Source: Fistularia commersonii
Taxonomy: Eukaryota; Chordata; Actinopteri; Syngnathiformes; Fistulariidae
Assembly (NCBI GenBank): GCA_037954325.1
Contig: JBBMNZ010000030.1
Location: forward strand, 3,867,001-3,931,000
Length of the DNA stretch: 64,000 bases
Reading direction: 5' to 3'
Position 1 is the first letter of the stretch, and every line of letters starts with the position of its first letter. A program made the translations under genes and the position numbers. Shown here one piece after another: positions 44,280 to 54,349 of this stretch. The notes beneath the pieces are model-generated. The model did not search any database and had not been told where the DNA came from. It saw nothing but the letters and a program-made list of their open reading frames with translations.

Positions 44280-44917
44280 TTGAGCCGCATTTTGTAAAAA
44301 CAGTGCATTTTGTAATAAACGTCCAAAATGTAATAACTTTTTCATTTTGTAATAAGCCGCACTTTGTAATAAACTGTCACATTTTGTAATAAACTGCCCC
44401 AACGCATTTTAATACATTTTGCTGCATTATGTAATAAGTAATTACATTTTGAGAAGATTATAACAAAATGCACTTGCAACTTTTTTTTTCTCTAGGAAAT
44501 GTAATGATATGGAATTTACAGAATATTCTCTGTTAATGCAACCTTTGAATAGTGTACTGATAGTAATTGCTAAGTACTGCTACTAGGCTAATACAGTGAT
44601 ACTAATAATAGGCCTAGCTTTTACAAATACTTTAAAGTAAAATGAAATACAATTAAAAAAACAAACTATGCTTTGGAATTGTTAATACACAATGCACCAT
44701 GTTATTACATTTCCTAGAGAATAAAAAAACTTGCAAGTGCCTCTTGTAATAATCTTAATATGTGCTAACTTATTACATAATGCGGCAAAATTTATTACAA
44801 AATGCGTTGGGGCAGTTTATTACAAAATGTGGCAATTCATTACAAAATGCGGCTTTAACACAAAATGAAATGAAAAAGGTACTACATTTTGGACGTTTAT
44901 TACAAAATGCGGCTCAA
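44280..44917. mobile_element. fold-back element with ~220-230-bp inverted arms
   Basis: The left arm starts TTGAGCCGCATTTTG (44280) and the right arm ends CAAAATGCGGCTCAA (44917). The arms run inward through repeated ATTTTGTAATAAAC/GTTTATTACAAAAT blocks to CTCTAGGAAATGTAAT (left) and ATTACATTTCCTAGAG (right), leaving a ~185-bp spacer (44513-44697). No open frame. The target duplication is not clear, so the superfamily is unassigned. Confidence 0.9.
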
Positions 44918-44994
44918 CAAGCCCGCTTCACAAACCTGCAGAGCCAGAGTACGAAACTAAAACGAATGCGTAAATAAAGCCAAAATGGGATAAC

Positions 44995-45125
44995 GGGGCG
45001 GCGGTCAGCAAAGCAAGAAGGCTCCTGGTTTGATTCGGACCAGGACCTCCTGTATGGGGTCTCCATGTTCTCCCCGCCCAGGGTTCTCTCCGGGTTCTCC
45101 GCCTCCCTCTCAGGAAAGCGATGCA
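44995..45125 (+). repeat. dispersed fish repeat (SINE-like)
   Basis: GGGGCGGCGGTCAGCAAAGC, AAGAAGGCTCCTGGTTTGAT, then GGGGTCTCCATGTTCTCCCC and CTCTCCGGGTTCTCCGCCTC. The clearest plus-strand copy of this repeat in the window. Confidence 0.7.
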
Positions 45126-45129
45126 TCTT

Positions 45130-45820
45130 AACCAGCCTGGTGGCAGAAATGGTCGGGTGATCGGCGGACGACCATTTTTTAAATTGTTTTCAATGCAAGG
45201 CTTTGGTTGGAAATCAATAATCCAAGTTTGTGAGGTTAAAGTGGAAGAACGGATGATGGATAAATTTTGCTTTTTTTTTTTTTCAAACCTTGTGAACTAA
45301 ATGGGTCCGTTCAAAAGTGAGCTAAAGGCCCTGATGGAAATGTTGACTTTCTCAAGCGTATCAAATATTTCAGACTTGCGTCCCACGTCGTGGTGGCGCG
45401 GACACGCCGTCCGTCTCGTTTTTGGTTTGTTTGGATCTCGTCGCTCTATCGGTCTTGTGAACAAAAAAAACAAAAAAAAAACTTGCAGTCTCCTCCGTCG
45501 ACCTCGAGTTTCTGTCTAATCTGTTTGTCAGGCATATTAAAAAAAAAAAAAAAACACAGTGGAAGGCGACCGCGAGTTTTTCTTGGTTTCACGGCACCAC
45601 AGCGAGTTTGTTTGCGGTACATTTAAGAGATGGATTGTAAACATTTGAAATGTGGTGAGAATTTTTAAGTCCCGCTCGCACGTTGATGTGTAATCAATCA
45701 GACACAAACGCAACGCTTTCACATTCCCATTCATTTTCGACCTCAGGATGCTTCTTGCCGCTTGGGAGGTACTCGGTTAAAAATAGTTTAAAAAGGCCAA
45801 GTTATTGGAAATAAAAAAAA
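45130..45820. other. non-coding stretch, no gene seen
   Basis: A runs at 45464-45481 and 45538-45554, otherwise unique. Confidence 0.5.
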
Positions 45821-45824
45821 GTCG

Positions 45825-45888
45825 ATTCCCGACTGAAAGGCCTTCCCGCGTGGAGTCTCGGTGTCCCTTGCGGTGTCTGCATGGCTCG
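45825..45888 (+). repeat. fragment of dispersed fish repeat (SINE-like)
   Basis: GTCGATTCCCGACTGAAAGG then CCGCGTGGAGTCTCGGTGTC and GTGTCTGCATGG follow the order of the repeat at 44995-45125. Ends at a MITE. Confidence 0.5.
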
Positions 45889-45890
45889 TA

Positions 45891-46177
45891 CAGGACCGTC
45901 TCCGAAAATTAGAATATTGTGATAAAGTTCTTTATCTTCTGTAATGCAATTAAAAAAACAAAAATTACTTTTTCCTGATATTTGCATAGTTTGAGATAGG
46001 ATTTTTGAGTTTTCTTGAGATGTAAGCCATAAACAGCAATATTAAAATAATAAAAGGCTTGCAATATTTCAGTTGATTTGTAATAAATCCGGAATGTGTG
46101 ACATTTTTGTTTTTGTAATTACATTGCAGAAGATAAAGAACTTTATCACAATATTCTAATTTTCTGAGACAGTCCCG
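45891..46177 (+). mobile_element. Tc1/mariner-type MITE, family A, copy 5
   Basis: CAGGACCGTCTCCGAAAATT at the left, TTTTCTGAGACAGTCCCG at the right, TA at 45889-45890 and 46178-46179. Both ends carry the same ACCG/CCCG variant. Confidence 0.93.
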
Positions 46178-46179
46178 TA

Positions 46180-46486
46180 TATAATGTGTGAATGAGAGGG
46201 TGAACAGTGTGTCACTACATGATATGTGGATGAGGGAGTGAATGGTTTCATGATTCTATATGACGTCTGAATGTGGGAAGGAATGTTTATATGATTTGTG
46301 AAAGGGTGAACGGTTGTCTTTTTGTGACATGAATGAAGGACTGAATGTTTTTTTTGTCTCTACATGATGTGTTAATGAGAGGGTGAATGTTTGCGCGTCT
46401 CTATATGGTGAGTTAATACACGAGTGAATGGTTGTGCCTCTTTGTGACGTGTAAATGGACGAGTGAATGGTTTTAAGTCTCTATAT
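46180..46486. repeat. degenerate ~40-bp minisatellite, about 8 units
   Basis: The unit approximates GTCTCTATATGATGTGTGAA followed by TGAGAGGGTGAATGGTTGCAT. Length varies from 33 to 41 bp, and units differ by substitutions and small deletions. It ends in CTCTATAT, where a hAT element inserted. The same unit occurs at 6.1 and 6.9 kb (reverse), 35.4-36.1, 36.9, 37.8, 47.6-47.8 and 61.8 kb. Confidence 0.85.
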
Positions 46487-46999
46487 CAGGGGTGGGCAAA
46501 CTACGGCCCGCGGGCCACATCTAGACCGTTTGGCTTTGTAATCCGTCCCGCCAAAGATTGGTACAGACTTCATACTTGATGGATGGGAATGATTGGATCA
46601 ATGAATGCGGGAGCTCGAACAGGAGATTATTTCATTTTTGGAGCTACTTGAACACTTTCCTGAGCTGAATGACACAGATTAGCTTTGTGATTTAGCCTTT
46701 ACTGTGGACATACTGACACACATGAATGAAGTGGACGTGAAGCTACAAGGGAAAAACCGGTTTGTGCATGAAATGCAAATAAACGTTAGAGCCTTCAAAA
46801 CCGAGCTGGTTTTATTTTCAAAGCAAATGTCAGACAATGTTCAGACCAATGTCAGATGAGTTCGATATGGACTGTTAACAAATGCGTTTTTTAATTTATT
46901 TATTTTTTTAATATGTATTTTATATGGCGCTGAGCCGGCCCGTCCGTCAAATTTTAAAAGTCAATGCGGCCCCTGAGCCAAAAAGTTTGCCCATCCCTG
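46487..46999. mobile_element. non-autonomous hAT element, family C, copy 3
   Basis: Starts CAGGGGTGGGCAAACTACGG, ends AAGTTTGCCCATCCCTG. Perfect 8-bp duplication CTCTATAT at 46479-46486 and 47000-47007. 513 bp. It keeps the longest transposase remnant of the family. Confidence 0.95.
46650..46855 (+). pseudogene. ZBED-type hAT transposase fragment
   Basis: In one frame: ELNDTD, a stop, LCDLAFTVDILTHMNEVDV, KLQGKNRFVHEMQINVRAF and KTELVLFSKQMSDNV. The LAF.VD.…LN.…LQG….…V.AFK.KL pattern is the conserved stretch after the catalytic core in ZBED/GTF2IRD2-like hAT transposases. About 65 codons remain of a protein that is usually 500-700. Not functional. Confidence 0.75.
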
Positions 47000-47036
47000 C
47001 TCTATATGATGTACGTCCCTGATAATCAATTTAGGG

Positions 47037-47539
47037 CAGGGGTGGGCAAACTACGGCCCGCGGGCCACATCCGGCCCGTTGGGCTTTGTAACCCGGCCCA
47101 CCAAAGATGGGTACAATAATTCAACCTTGATGTGAATAACTTAATGATTGGATGAATGAATGCAGGAGCTCAAACAGGAGATTATTTCATTTTTTGGAGC
47201 AACTTGAGAACACTTTAGAATTTTCCTGAGCTGAATGAGACAGATTAGCTTTGTGATTTAGCCTTTACTGTGGACACACTGACACACATTGATGAGCTGG
47301 ACGTGAAGCTACAAGGGAAAAACCGAAAAGCAAGCAAACGTCAGAGCCTTCAAAACCAAGCTGGTTTTATTTTCAAAACAAATGTCAGACAACGTTGAGA
47401 CAAGTATTGGACAAGTCTGATATGTACTGTTAACAGATGCATTTTTTAATTTTTTTTTTTATTAGATGTATCGCATCTTGTGCTGACCCGGCCCATTTGT
47501 CAAATTTTAACAGTCAACTTGGCCTTTGAGCCCACCCCG
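47037..47539. mobile_element. non-autonomous hAT element, family C, copy 4
   Basis: Starts CAGGGGTGGGCAAACTACGG, ends TTTGAGCCCACCCCG. Perfect 8-bp duplication ATTTAGGG at 47029-47036 and 47540-47547. Only 37 bp from copy 3 and in the same orientation, but with a different duplication, so it is a separate insertion and not a tandem copy. Confidence 0.94.
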
Positions 47540-47547
47540 ATTTAGGG

Positions 47548-47770
47548 AATGCATGTTTGTAGGTTTTTAAATGCCGTGTAAATGAGAGGGTGATACCATA
47601 CTTTACCGTACAAGATGTATGGTAAAGGAAAATTGAAAGGTTGTATGTCTTTAAAGGACAAATAAATGAACAAGTGACCGGTTTTATGTCTCTATATCTT
47701 GTGAATGAGAGGGTGAATGCTTGCATGCATTTATAGGATGTGTGAATGGTGTGAATGCAGGATAAGCTGT
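47548..47770. repeat. degenerate ~40-bp minisatellite, continued
   Basis: Units AAATGAGAGGGTGATACC, AAATGAACAAGTGACCGGTT, then GTCTCTATATCTTGTGAATG and AGAGGGTGAATGCTTGCATG. It continues the tract cut by the two hAT elements. GGTAAAGGAAAATTGAAA (47621-47638) recurs at 50187-50204. Confidence 0.75.
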
Positions 47771-48544
47771 ATGGGAAATAAAATGAATTTTGTGTTTTTC
47801 TCAAAATGGAAAAAAATTCCACTCCAACAAGGCCGACTCCCGGTGCAGTGGGCCGAGGGCTTTTACCGGACTGGATTATTAGCGCCCCTAAAACAATGAC
47901 AACTGGCCCTCCTTGTGAACGTGGCCGTTTCCTCCGTCTCCGTTCTAAAGTGGTTTTATTTCCTGTTTTGTTGTTTTGTTGCTACTCGGCTGTGAGGAAA
48001 ACTGAATGTTTCCATCGTTGGCACGGCGGAGGCGAAGGCGTGTGGGGGTGAGGCAGCGTCGACAAACTTTGTCTGTTTGCAATTTGGATTAAAAGGGTGT
48101 CATCATTTTCAGTAGTCAAAGGTCGACCCATTTTCTTTTTCCGACGCCGATACCTTTGTTCAAAATAGCATCTCTGATAGCGGCGTTTTTCCCCGTGTGC
48201 TAAAATACTATTTTTCGAAAACTCAGTTCAGAGCTCCGCCGATTCAAATACCTCTTCCAGGACCGGGGAAGCCGGAGCCAACATGTCAGAAATGAGTCAG
48301 ACGGCGGGCGGCAGGTGAACGCAGTTCCCAGCAGTGATCCCGACCTGCGAGGAGGAGGAGGGGATTAGTACACAAACGCCGTTTTGTTTTTCCCGTTTTA
48401 CTGTCGTAGCCGTAAAAGGCCCGCAGATTACGAGGCCCATTTTCTGGCCATTTATTCAGGCGCCGGGCGGGAAGGCGGGTTAACAACACAGAGGACGACA
48501 AAGAAAAGAGGGAAGGCGACCACACATGCTTAATAGTTTCCTCT
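47771..48544. other. non-coding stretch, no gene seen
   Basis: Unique CpG-containing DNA without a supportable exon. Confidence 0.5.
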
Positions 48545-48556
48545 TTTGGGACCAAA

Positions 48557-49545
48557 ATGACAAAAAAATTTAATATTTAAATCACAATTTTCATTTTGTT
48601 CAATTTACATGATACTTAGTTGGCCTGTGCGTAAAAGTTTGATGAGAAATGTGGCCCGCCAGCCGAAATAATTGCCCACCCCGTGCTATATAAAAATACA
48701 GAAAAAAAAAGTGAATGATAAAAATGAAGTTAAAGTTAAAGGCATGTAAAAATATAGAAAAATATGTAACATATATACCTTTGGGCTTTTTTTTTTTTTT
48801 TTAATCCGGTCTGCCAAAGTATTTTCTTTAAATATTTTAATTAGTATTTTCAATCAATATTAAATTTAGGAACACCTTATTTTTTCCTTGTGTTTAATTT
48901 TGTATGGATGATTACAGACAAAATAATTTTGGTACATTTATATGATCATAAATTATTTCAAAGTTGAAATAAAATGACAAATGAATTTAATGTTTAAATT
49001 ACAATTTTCATTTTGTTCAATTTACATGGTACCTAGCTGGTCCGCGCATAAAAACTAAATACGAAATGTGCCCCCCCCCCCCCCCGCTGAAATAATTGCC
49101 CACCCCGTGCTATATAAAATAAAATAAATAAAAATAATATAGAAAGGAGAGGAAAGAACAAAATAGATAAAGTAAAATAAAGTTAAATGCATGTAAAGAC
49201 ATAGAAAAATATGTAAAACATACATATGTGGCCCGGTTTACTTTTTTATTCGGTCCGCTAAACTATTTTCTTGAATAATTTGATTAGTATTTGATGAAGT
49301 ATTTTCAATCAATATTGAATTTAGGAACCCCTTATTTTTTCCTTGTGTGTAATTTTGTATGGATGATTAATGTCTGTACATTTATATGATCATAAATGAT
49401 TTTAAAGTTGAAATAAAATGACAAAAAATATAAATATTGAAATTACAATTTCCATTTTGTTCAATTTACATACCTAGCTGGCCCGCGCATAAAAATTAAA
49501 TAAGAAATTTGGCCCAACAGCTGAAATTATTGCCCACCCCTGTGC
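48557..49545 (-). repeat. three tandem copies of a hAT end plus flank, ~430-bp period
   Basis: The block AATGACAAA…TTTCATTTTGTTCAATTTAC…AATAATTGCCCACCCC repeats at 48557, 48973 and 49418. The TTGCCCACCCC end recurs at 48672, 49096 and 49530. Shared flank (TGCTATATAAAA, ATGTAAAAATATAGAAAAAT, CAATCAATATTAAATTTAGG) is duplicated too, so this is tandem duplication and not three insertions. Copy 3 has a 34-bp extra segment after TTGCCCACCCC. In reverse complement the end matches the hAT fragment at 3898. Confidence 0.85.
49071..49085. repeat. (C)15 homopolymer inside the middle tandem copy
   Basis: Fifteen C residues where the sister copies have GGCCCGCC or GGCCC, so the homopolymer grew or was miscounted at this point. 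Confidence 0.9.
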
Positions 49546-49819
49546 AAGAGTCAAGTGGGGAAGAATCAAAAGAGAACTCTATATAAAAATAAAGAAAATA
49601 ATACAGGATGATAAAAATAAAATGAAAAGAACAGTGAAGAGCAAAATAAAGAAAACAAAAATGAGTTAAAGGCGTGTAAAAATATCTAAAAATATATGTA
49701 ACATATATCCATGCGTATTTACAAGTACATGTACATGATTACATTTTGAGTATAAGTAAGGGATGTTGTACAGTAAACATTTATTGCACAGAAGACAATG
49801 GATCTATTGTACTTAGAAC

Positions 49820-50010
49820 ATGCAGACACAGAAAGAACCCGCGCTGGAATCGAACCAGGGAGCTTCTTGCGAACCTCCGCACCACCGCTTCGGTCGGGCT
49901 CTGTGTGTGGATGCTTTATAAATTACGCCATGTTTTCTGGGATGTGGGAGGAAAACCAACGCACACAGGAGGGAGGAACCCCACCGGAATCAAACTGTCG
50001 AGATCAAACC
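49820..50010 (-). repeat. dispersed fish repeat (SINE-like), reverse orientation, degenerate
   Basis: GCGCTGGAATCGAACCAGGG then AGCTTCTTGCGAACCTCCGC and GGGATGTGGGAGGAAAACCA match the reverse of the repeat at 44995-45125. Two overlapping open frames (102 and 156 codons) run through it and are not genes. Confidence 0.6.
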
Positions 50011-50209
50011 GCCAAAAATCCCGTTTTATCCATAAGTCTATCGCCAAAATATGTCTTTGTTTTTGTCTTAAACGTCTTACCCCGCGTGGCATTTCGACGG
50101 TTTTAAATCCGTTCACCCATCGCGGCTCCATTTGCCGCGTGTGTTTGTTGTGTGTTTCGCCGGAAGCCCCGATTCACATCGTGTACGGTAAAGGAAAATT
50201 GAAACCATT

Positions 50210-50665
50210 GAAATGAATGGCAGATTATTGACAACATGTAAACCACACAGAGGAAAACAGTTTTATTTTTTTTACATTTTTCATTTTTTTTTCCCATAGA
50301 GGGGAACTTTGAAAGATCCCACACAAGGCCCTTTGTTCTTCGCTCTCCTGTCTGCGATGTGTATTTTTTTGTCTTAAAATCTCAATTCTCCTCCTTTGTT
50401 TTTTTTTTTTGTTTGTTTTGTTTGCCTCTGGGATGCCCTTCTAAATCCTCCTCTATCTTCCCCCCCCGTCTCTCTCGTCCATGTAACGTTATCTGAGTTG
50501 AGTGCAAATCTGCCCCCCGTCTATATTTGCCACATGTATGTTAATAAATATGGATTTTCTGACCGGCGATGAGATTCACCCGCTGATTTTTCAAGCTGTT
50601 TTCCAACAAAAAGGCGACATCAACCCACACATGCAGGAACTTGTTGGCAATCTGAATTAAAGTAT
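50210..50665. other. non-coding stretch, no gene seen
   Basis: T-rich patches at 50263-50292 and 50400-50420; otherwise unique. Confidence 0.5.
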
Positions 50666-50670
50666 ATACA

Positions 50671-50936
50671 TCTTTATATATTCACATATATAGATATATA
50701 CGTGTGTGTGTACGCACATATGTATATATGTGTGTGTATATATACCTACACACATATATATATATATATGTGTGCGTATACATATACATTCGTGTGTGTG
50801 TGTGTAAATGTATATTTATGTGTGTGTGTATGTATGTTTGTGTCTTCATATATATGTATATGTCTGTATATGTGTGTGTATAAGTATAGGTATATTTGTG
50901 TGTTCGTGTGCGCATGTATATGTGTGTTTGTATGGA

Positions 50937-50969
<33 letters not shown>

Positions 50970-51170
50970 TAATGTATGTAAGTGTGTGTGTGTATATATA
51001 TATAGGTATATATAGGTATGTGTGTGTCCACATGTATATGTGTGTTTGTATGGATGTGTGTGTCTATATATACATATGTGTGTGTGCGTGTATGTAAGAG
51101 TTTGTGTGTGCATGCGTGTGTGTGTGTGTATGTATATAGGTATATATATATATATCCCTACATATATATG

Positions 51171-51213
<43 letters not shown>

Positions 51214-51222
51214 ATATATGAA
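50671..51222. repeat. composite (TG)n/(TA)n low-complexity domain, second copy
   Basis: About 550 bp of the same construction and length as 29447-29996. Frames of 95-143 codons on both strands are artefacts. Confidence 0.95.
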
Positions 51223-51289
51223 TATGAGAGAGAATAGAATTATTACAATCTGACATTCATTCACTTGAAACATGATGTTGATTTTATTG

Positions 51290-51400
51290 CTGTCAAGTTT
51301 CCTTCCTGCATTAAGAGGAGGTGTTCTAAAGTTTGATGGCCACAGGCAAGAAAGACCTTCTGTGACGTTCTGGGGTGCTCCTCAGGAGTCTCAGTCTATA
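51290..51400 (-). pseudogene. LINE fragment (Rex/L2-like C-terminal region)
   Basis: GTTCTAAAGTTTGATGGCCA then CAGGCAAGAAAGACCTTCTG and GTGCTCCTCAGGAGTCTCAG resemble the reverse of a common fish LINE's last coding stretch. Very short and decayed. Confidence 0.45.
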
Positions 51401-51409
51401 TATATATAT

Positions 51410-51950
51410 GTAGACTGGAGATTAGTTTTGTGTGTGTGTGAATACCTATATCTATATATAGATATAGATTGATATCTGTATCTGTATATCAGTTAATTTA
51501 AGTGGAGATTTAGTGGCAACTGCTGTGGCCAGACAGATGGAGGTGGCAGAGGGAGGCTGTATCTTCCACTGGATTGAGACACACCGGATAGAATAATGCA
51601 TCCAGAAATAAAATATCGGTGTGCACGTGGGTGCGCGCATGCACGAGCTGGCACGCAACCCTGCTTTGTCCTCCAGCTCACTCATCAAGAAGACAACTGT
51701 GGAAAATGCATAGGGATCATACATTATATACACCTAATGATGCGCACTCCAACCCCAACACACACACACACACATACACACATACACACACACACCAAGC
51801 TGTACAGAGCTGGTCTCTAAATTGTCAGTAAAAGCTGCATTGACTAAACTCAATGAACTTGAGTGGTGGGGGGGAAGGGGGGGGAACGTGAAGCAAGATC
51901 TGGGGGGATCGCTGCTAAAGATATGATACAGTAGAGGAGAGAGGAGTTTC
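51410..51950. other. non-coding stretch with TA palindromes and CA runs
   Basis: TCTATATATAGATATAGA-type symmetry at 51450-51470 and CA runs at 51761-51796. No gene. Confidence 0.5.
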
Positions 51951-51954
51951 CTCT

Positions 51955-51956
<2 letters not shown>

Positions 51957-51999
<43 letters not shown>
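51957..51999. repeat. (AC)n microsatellite
   Basis: Pure AC run of about 21 units. Confidence 0.97.
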
Positions 52000-52004
<5 letters not shown>

Positions 52005-52106
52005 ACACAATCAGTCTCTATATGACCCCTCCTACCTATATTATACAGGTACAACTAATCTCCTATATGTGTGTGTGTTCAAAACGGTGGGGTGTGTCAG
52101 TGTGTC

Positions 52107-52150
52107 AGTGCGTGTGTGTGTGTGTGTGTGCGTGTGTGTGTGTGTGTGTG
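52107..52150. repeat. (TG)n microsatellite
   Basis: TG run with a GC interruption; inverted relative to the AC runs on both sides. Confidence 0.95.
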
Positions 52151-52311
52151 GTGGGGGGTAGGGGGATCTGGCATGGTACGGTAGTCATTTCCCTTCTAGA
52201 CTCAACATCATACAGATACACACATACACACACTGCAAGCATTGGAATATCATTACGGTAAGAGCCGCAGCGAGCAGGCCCCTGACACAAGCGGCCCTTT
52301 GTTCGAATGTA

Positions 52312-52372
52312 GACACACACACACACACACACAGACGCACACATGCGCACTAACACACACACACACACTGAG
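52312..52372. repeat. (CA)n microsatellite, interrupted
   Basis: Two CA runs separated by ACGCACACATGCGCACTAAC. Confidence 0.93.
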
Positions 52373-52461
52373 CAGACCCAGACTCAGGCCTTCCATATCG
52401 CCAATATAATTACAGCTATTACATCTGACTCAAATATAACTTTACATCTTGGTCTTTCTTT

Positions 52462-52466
<5 letters not shown>

Positions 52467-52495
<29 letters not shown>
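52467..52495. repeat. (CT)n microsatellite
   Basis: Pyrimidine tract of about 14 CT units. Confidence 0.95.
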
Positions 52496-52499
<4 letters not shown>

Positions 52500-52674
52500 G
52501 CGTCTCACTCGATCGCCCGTCTTTTTTTTTTTTCTCCCCTCTGTCTTCTCACTGTCGAGGACCGGCGTTGGAGAGATGGAGAACCATTTCTGTGTGAGTG
52601 TTTGTGTGTGATGGCATAATGCTATATAAACATTACCTCAACTAACGAGCGGTAACTGGTCTGGCCCAAATTTT

Positions 52675-52695
52675 GTGTGTGTGTGTGTGTGTGTG
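52675..52695. repeat. (GT)n microsatellite
   Basis: GT run of about 10 units. Confidence 0.93.
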
Positions 52696-52699
52696 AGTG

Positions 52700-53730
52700 A
52701 ATAAGTGTGTGTGTGGATGGTTTTAACTTAATGACCTGTACAGTCAGTTTTTTGTTCAGAGGGATTTTACTGTGAAAGAGGGAAAACAACCTCCTCCTTT
52801 TTGCACACTGTTTCTCTCGGGCCTCAACCTCCTGTTGAAGGAGTGATGGAGGGATGAGATGGATGGAGAGAAACGAGGGTCAGGGAAAGACTTGTATTGA
52901 ATCATAATTTTCTCATCATTTCAAATTTTCATGATGGAAATATGTGGGGGGAGAAAAAAAAACAAAAAAAAACGCTTTCCCTGTTTTTATTTTTTAAGGG
53001 TTTTCCAGACTATCATATATGTCAATGATATATATGTGTATATTTTTTTCTCTCCAAAGTCAAAATTGGTGACACAGAAAATTGAAACTGTCAAAGTCAA
53101 TGTTTCCATTAGTCACCTTTTTTAATCCCGGTGTCTCGGACGGCGGTGTCATCGCGAGCCAATGACACCGCCGGGAAACGAGTCAGTCGGCGGACGGACG
53201 GAGGGGGAAAACAACCGTCGGTCTTGCGAGGGACGGACGCGTTTAGAAAGCAACGGCGGTCGCAAGGACATCAAATTGTCCGATTTTGACATTTGCGAAG
53301 GAAATTAACGCGGCGAGGAAAATTTCCATAATAGGTTTCTGAAGGTGGGATGACATCAGTGACCTTTTATTAGTCACGGGTGCAAACGCAGTGCGTGCTG
53401 CCTCCTGACCTGACCGTCAGAGCACTGAACATTTATTCATATTATTTTGTCCCTAAAAGAGACTCACGGCTTTGGATGCACTCGGAGCCCAGAGGTTGGG
53501 CCTCTCATTTGTTTCCCCAAAAAAAATCCGAATTTTAGGACTTGTCTCTTTCTGCCCGAGACCTCGGCTTCTCTGACGGTGTTAGGTTTAATCCTCCGGT
53601 TTTGCTGGATGAGTGATTTTTAAAACGAAAAGTGGACCCGGGTCTTGCCTGGGTTCCCCAAATGGGCGGCGAAACCCTATTCGCCCCTTTAACTCGAAAA
53701 GAGGCAACATTCTGTCCAACTCTCTTTCAG
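52700..53730. other. unique non-coding block, CpG-rich centre
   Basis: 53130-53330 carries many CpG (GGACGGCGG, GTCGGCGGACGGACGGA, AACGCGGCGAGG) in otherwise ordinary DNA. No gene supported. Confidence 0.45.
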
Positions 53731-53734
53731 GCAA

Positions 53735-53880
53735 GCTAAGATAAGACTTTATGGACCCCCTTTCGGGTGTCTTAGCAGCACAGGGTAGAGAACAAGTGAC
53801 AAAAGACATTAAATAATAAATGTAAAAATAATACATTTACATAGAGACATCAAAAAGGACATAGAGAAAAAATGGTAGGA
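53735..53880 (-). mobile_element. LINE 3' UTR fragment, reverse orientation
   Basis: AAGATAAGACTTTATGGACC then CCCTTTCGGGTGTCTTAGCA is the reverse complement of the AATTTCCTTCGGGATTAATAAAG-type tail (compare 16600-16645), followed by the A-rich 3' UTR in reverse. Confidence 0.6.
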
Positions 53881-54149
53881 GGATAGAAAGTGATAAACTG
53901 CTCGCGGGTCACCGAAAAAGTCCTGTTAAAGTCCCCAACTGAGATATGGACGTAGCAGCGGCACCGTAACCAATCGCATGCTTTGTGTATTTTGATTTCT
54001 TAACCGCTTCCGCACAACATACGGTGTTTAACGCGCCATCGAAAACTTTGACGTGTTTTCCCGTCGCAGCGGATATCGGCCTCTGCAGCGCGTGCTGTTA
54101 GATGAACAAATGAAAACAGAAACCCTTCAAACCCTCACACGGAGACCGT

Positions 54150-54345
54150 GGAGGTCCTCAATCATCCAGGTCACGGCGGATTCTCGTCGAAAACTTCTTG
54201 TCGCGGCGACCGGACTTGAATTTCTCACCTCGAAGACGTTTCGCCGATCGTCCGAGAATTCGCTCACATGTTTGGTCGATGCAGGTTCTCCGATGAGCCT
54301 CCCGGACGTGTTTGAACGTTCGGAGTTCACCTGGACCGAACCGGG
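54150..54345 (+). repeat. dispersed repeat of unknown class ('CTTCTTGTCGCGGCGACCGG' type), copy 2
   Basis: CTCAATCATCCAGGTCACGG, AAAACTTCTTGTCGCGGCGA, then TCGAAGACGTTTCGCC follow the order of the copy at 22336-22865. At several places this copy has CG where the other has CA or TG. Confidence 0.6.
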
Positions 54346-54349
54346 GAGC

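Noticed and set aside
46180..46486. CRISPR-like repeat array
   Set aside because: Units vary in length and sequence with no constant-repeat/unique-spacer pattern, and the genome is clearly vertebrate. It is a degenerate minisatellite.
49746..50216. 156-codon plus-strand frame
   Set aside because: Runs through a reverse-oriented dispersed fish repeat, and a second frame overlaps it on the same strand.
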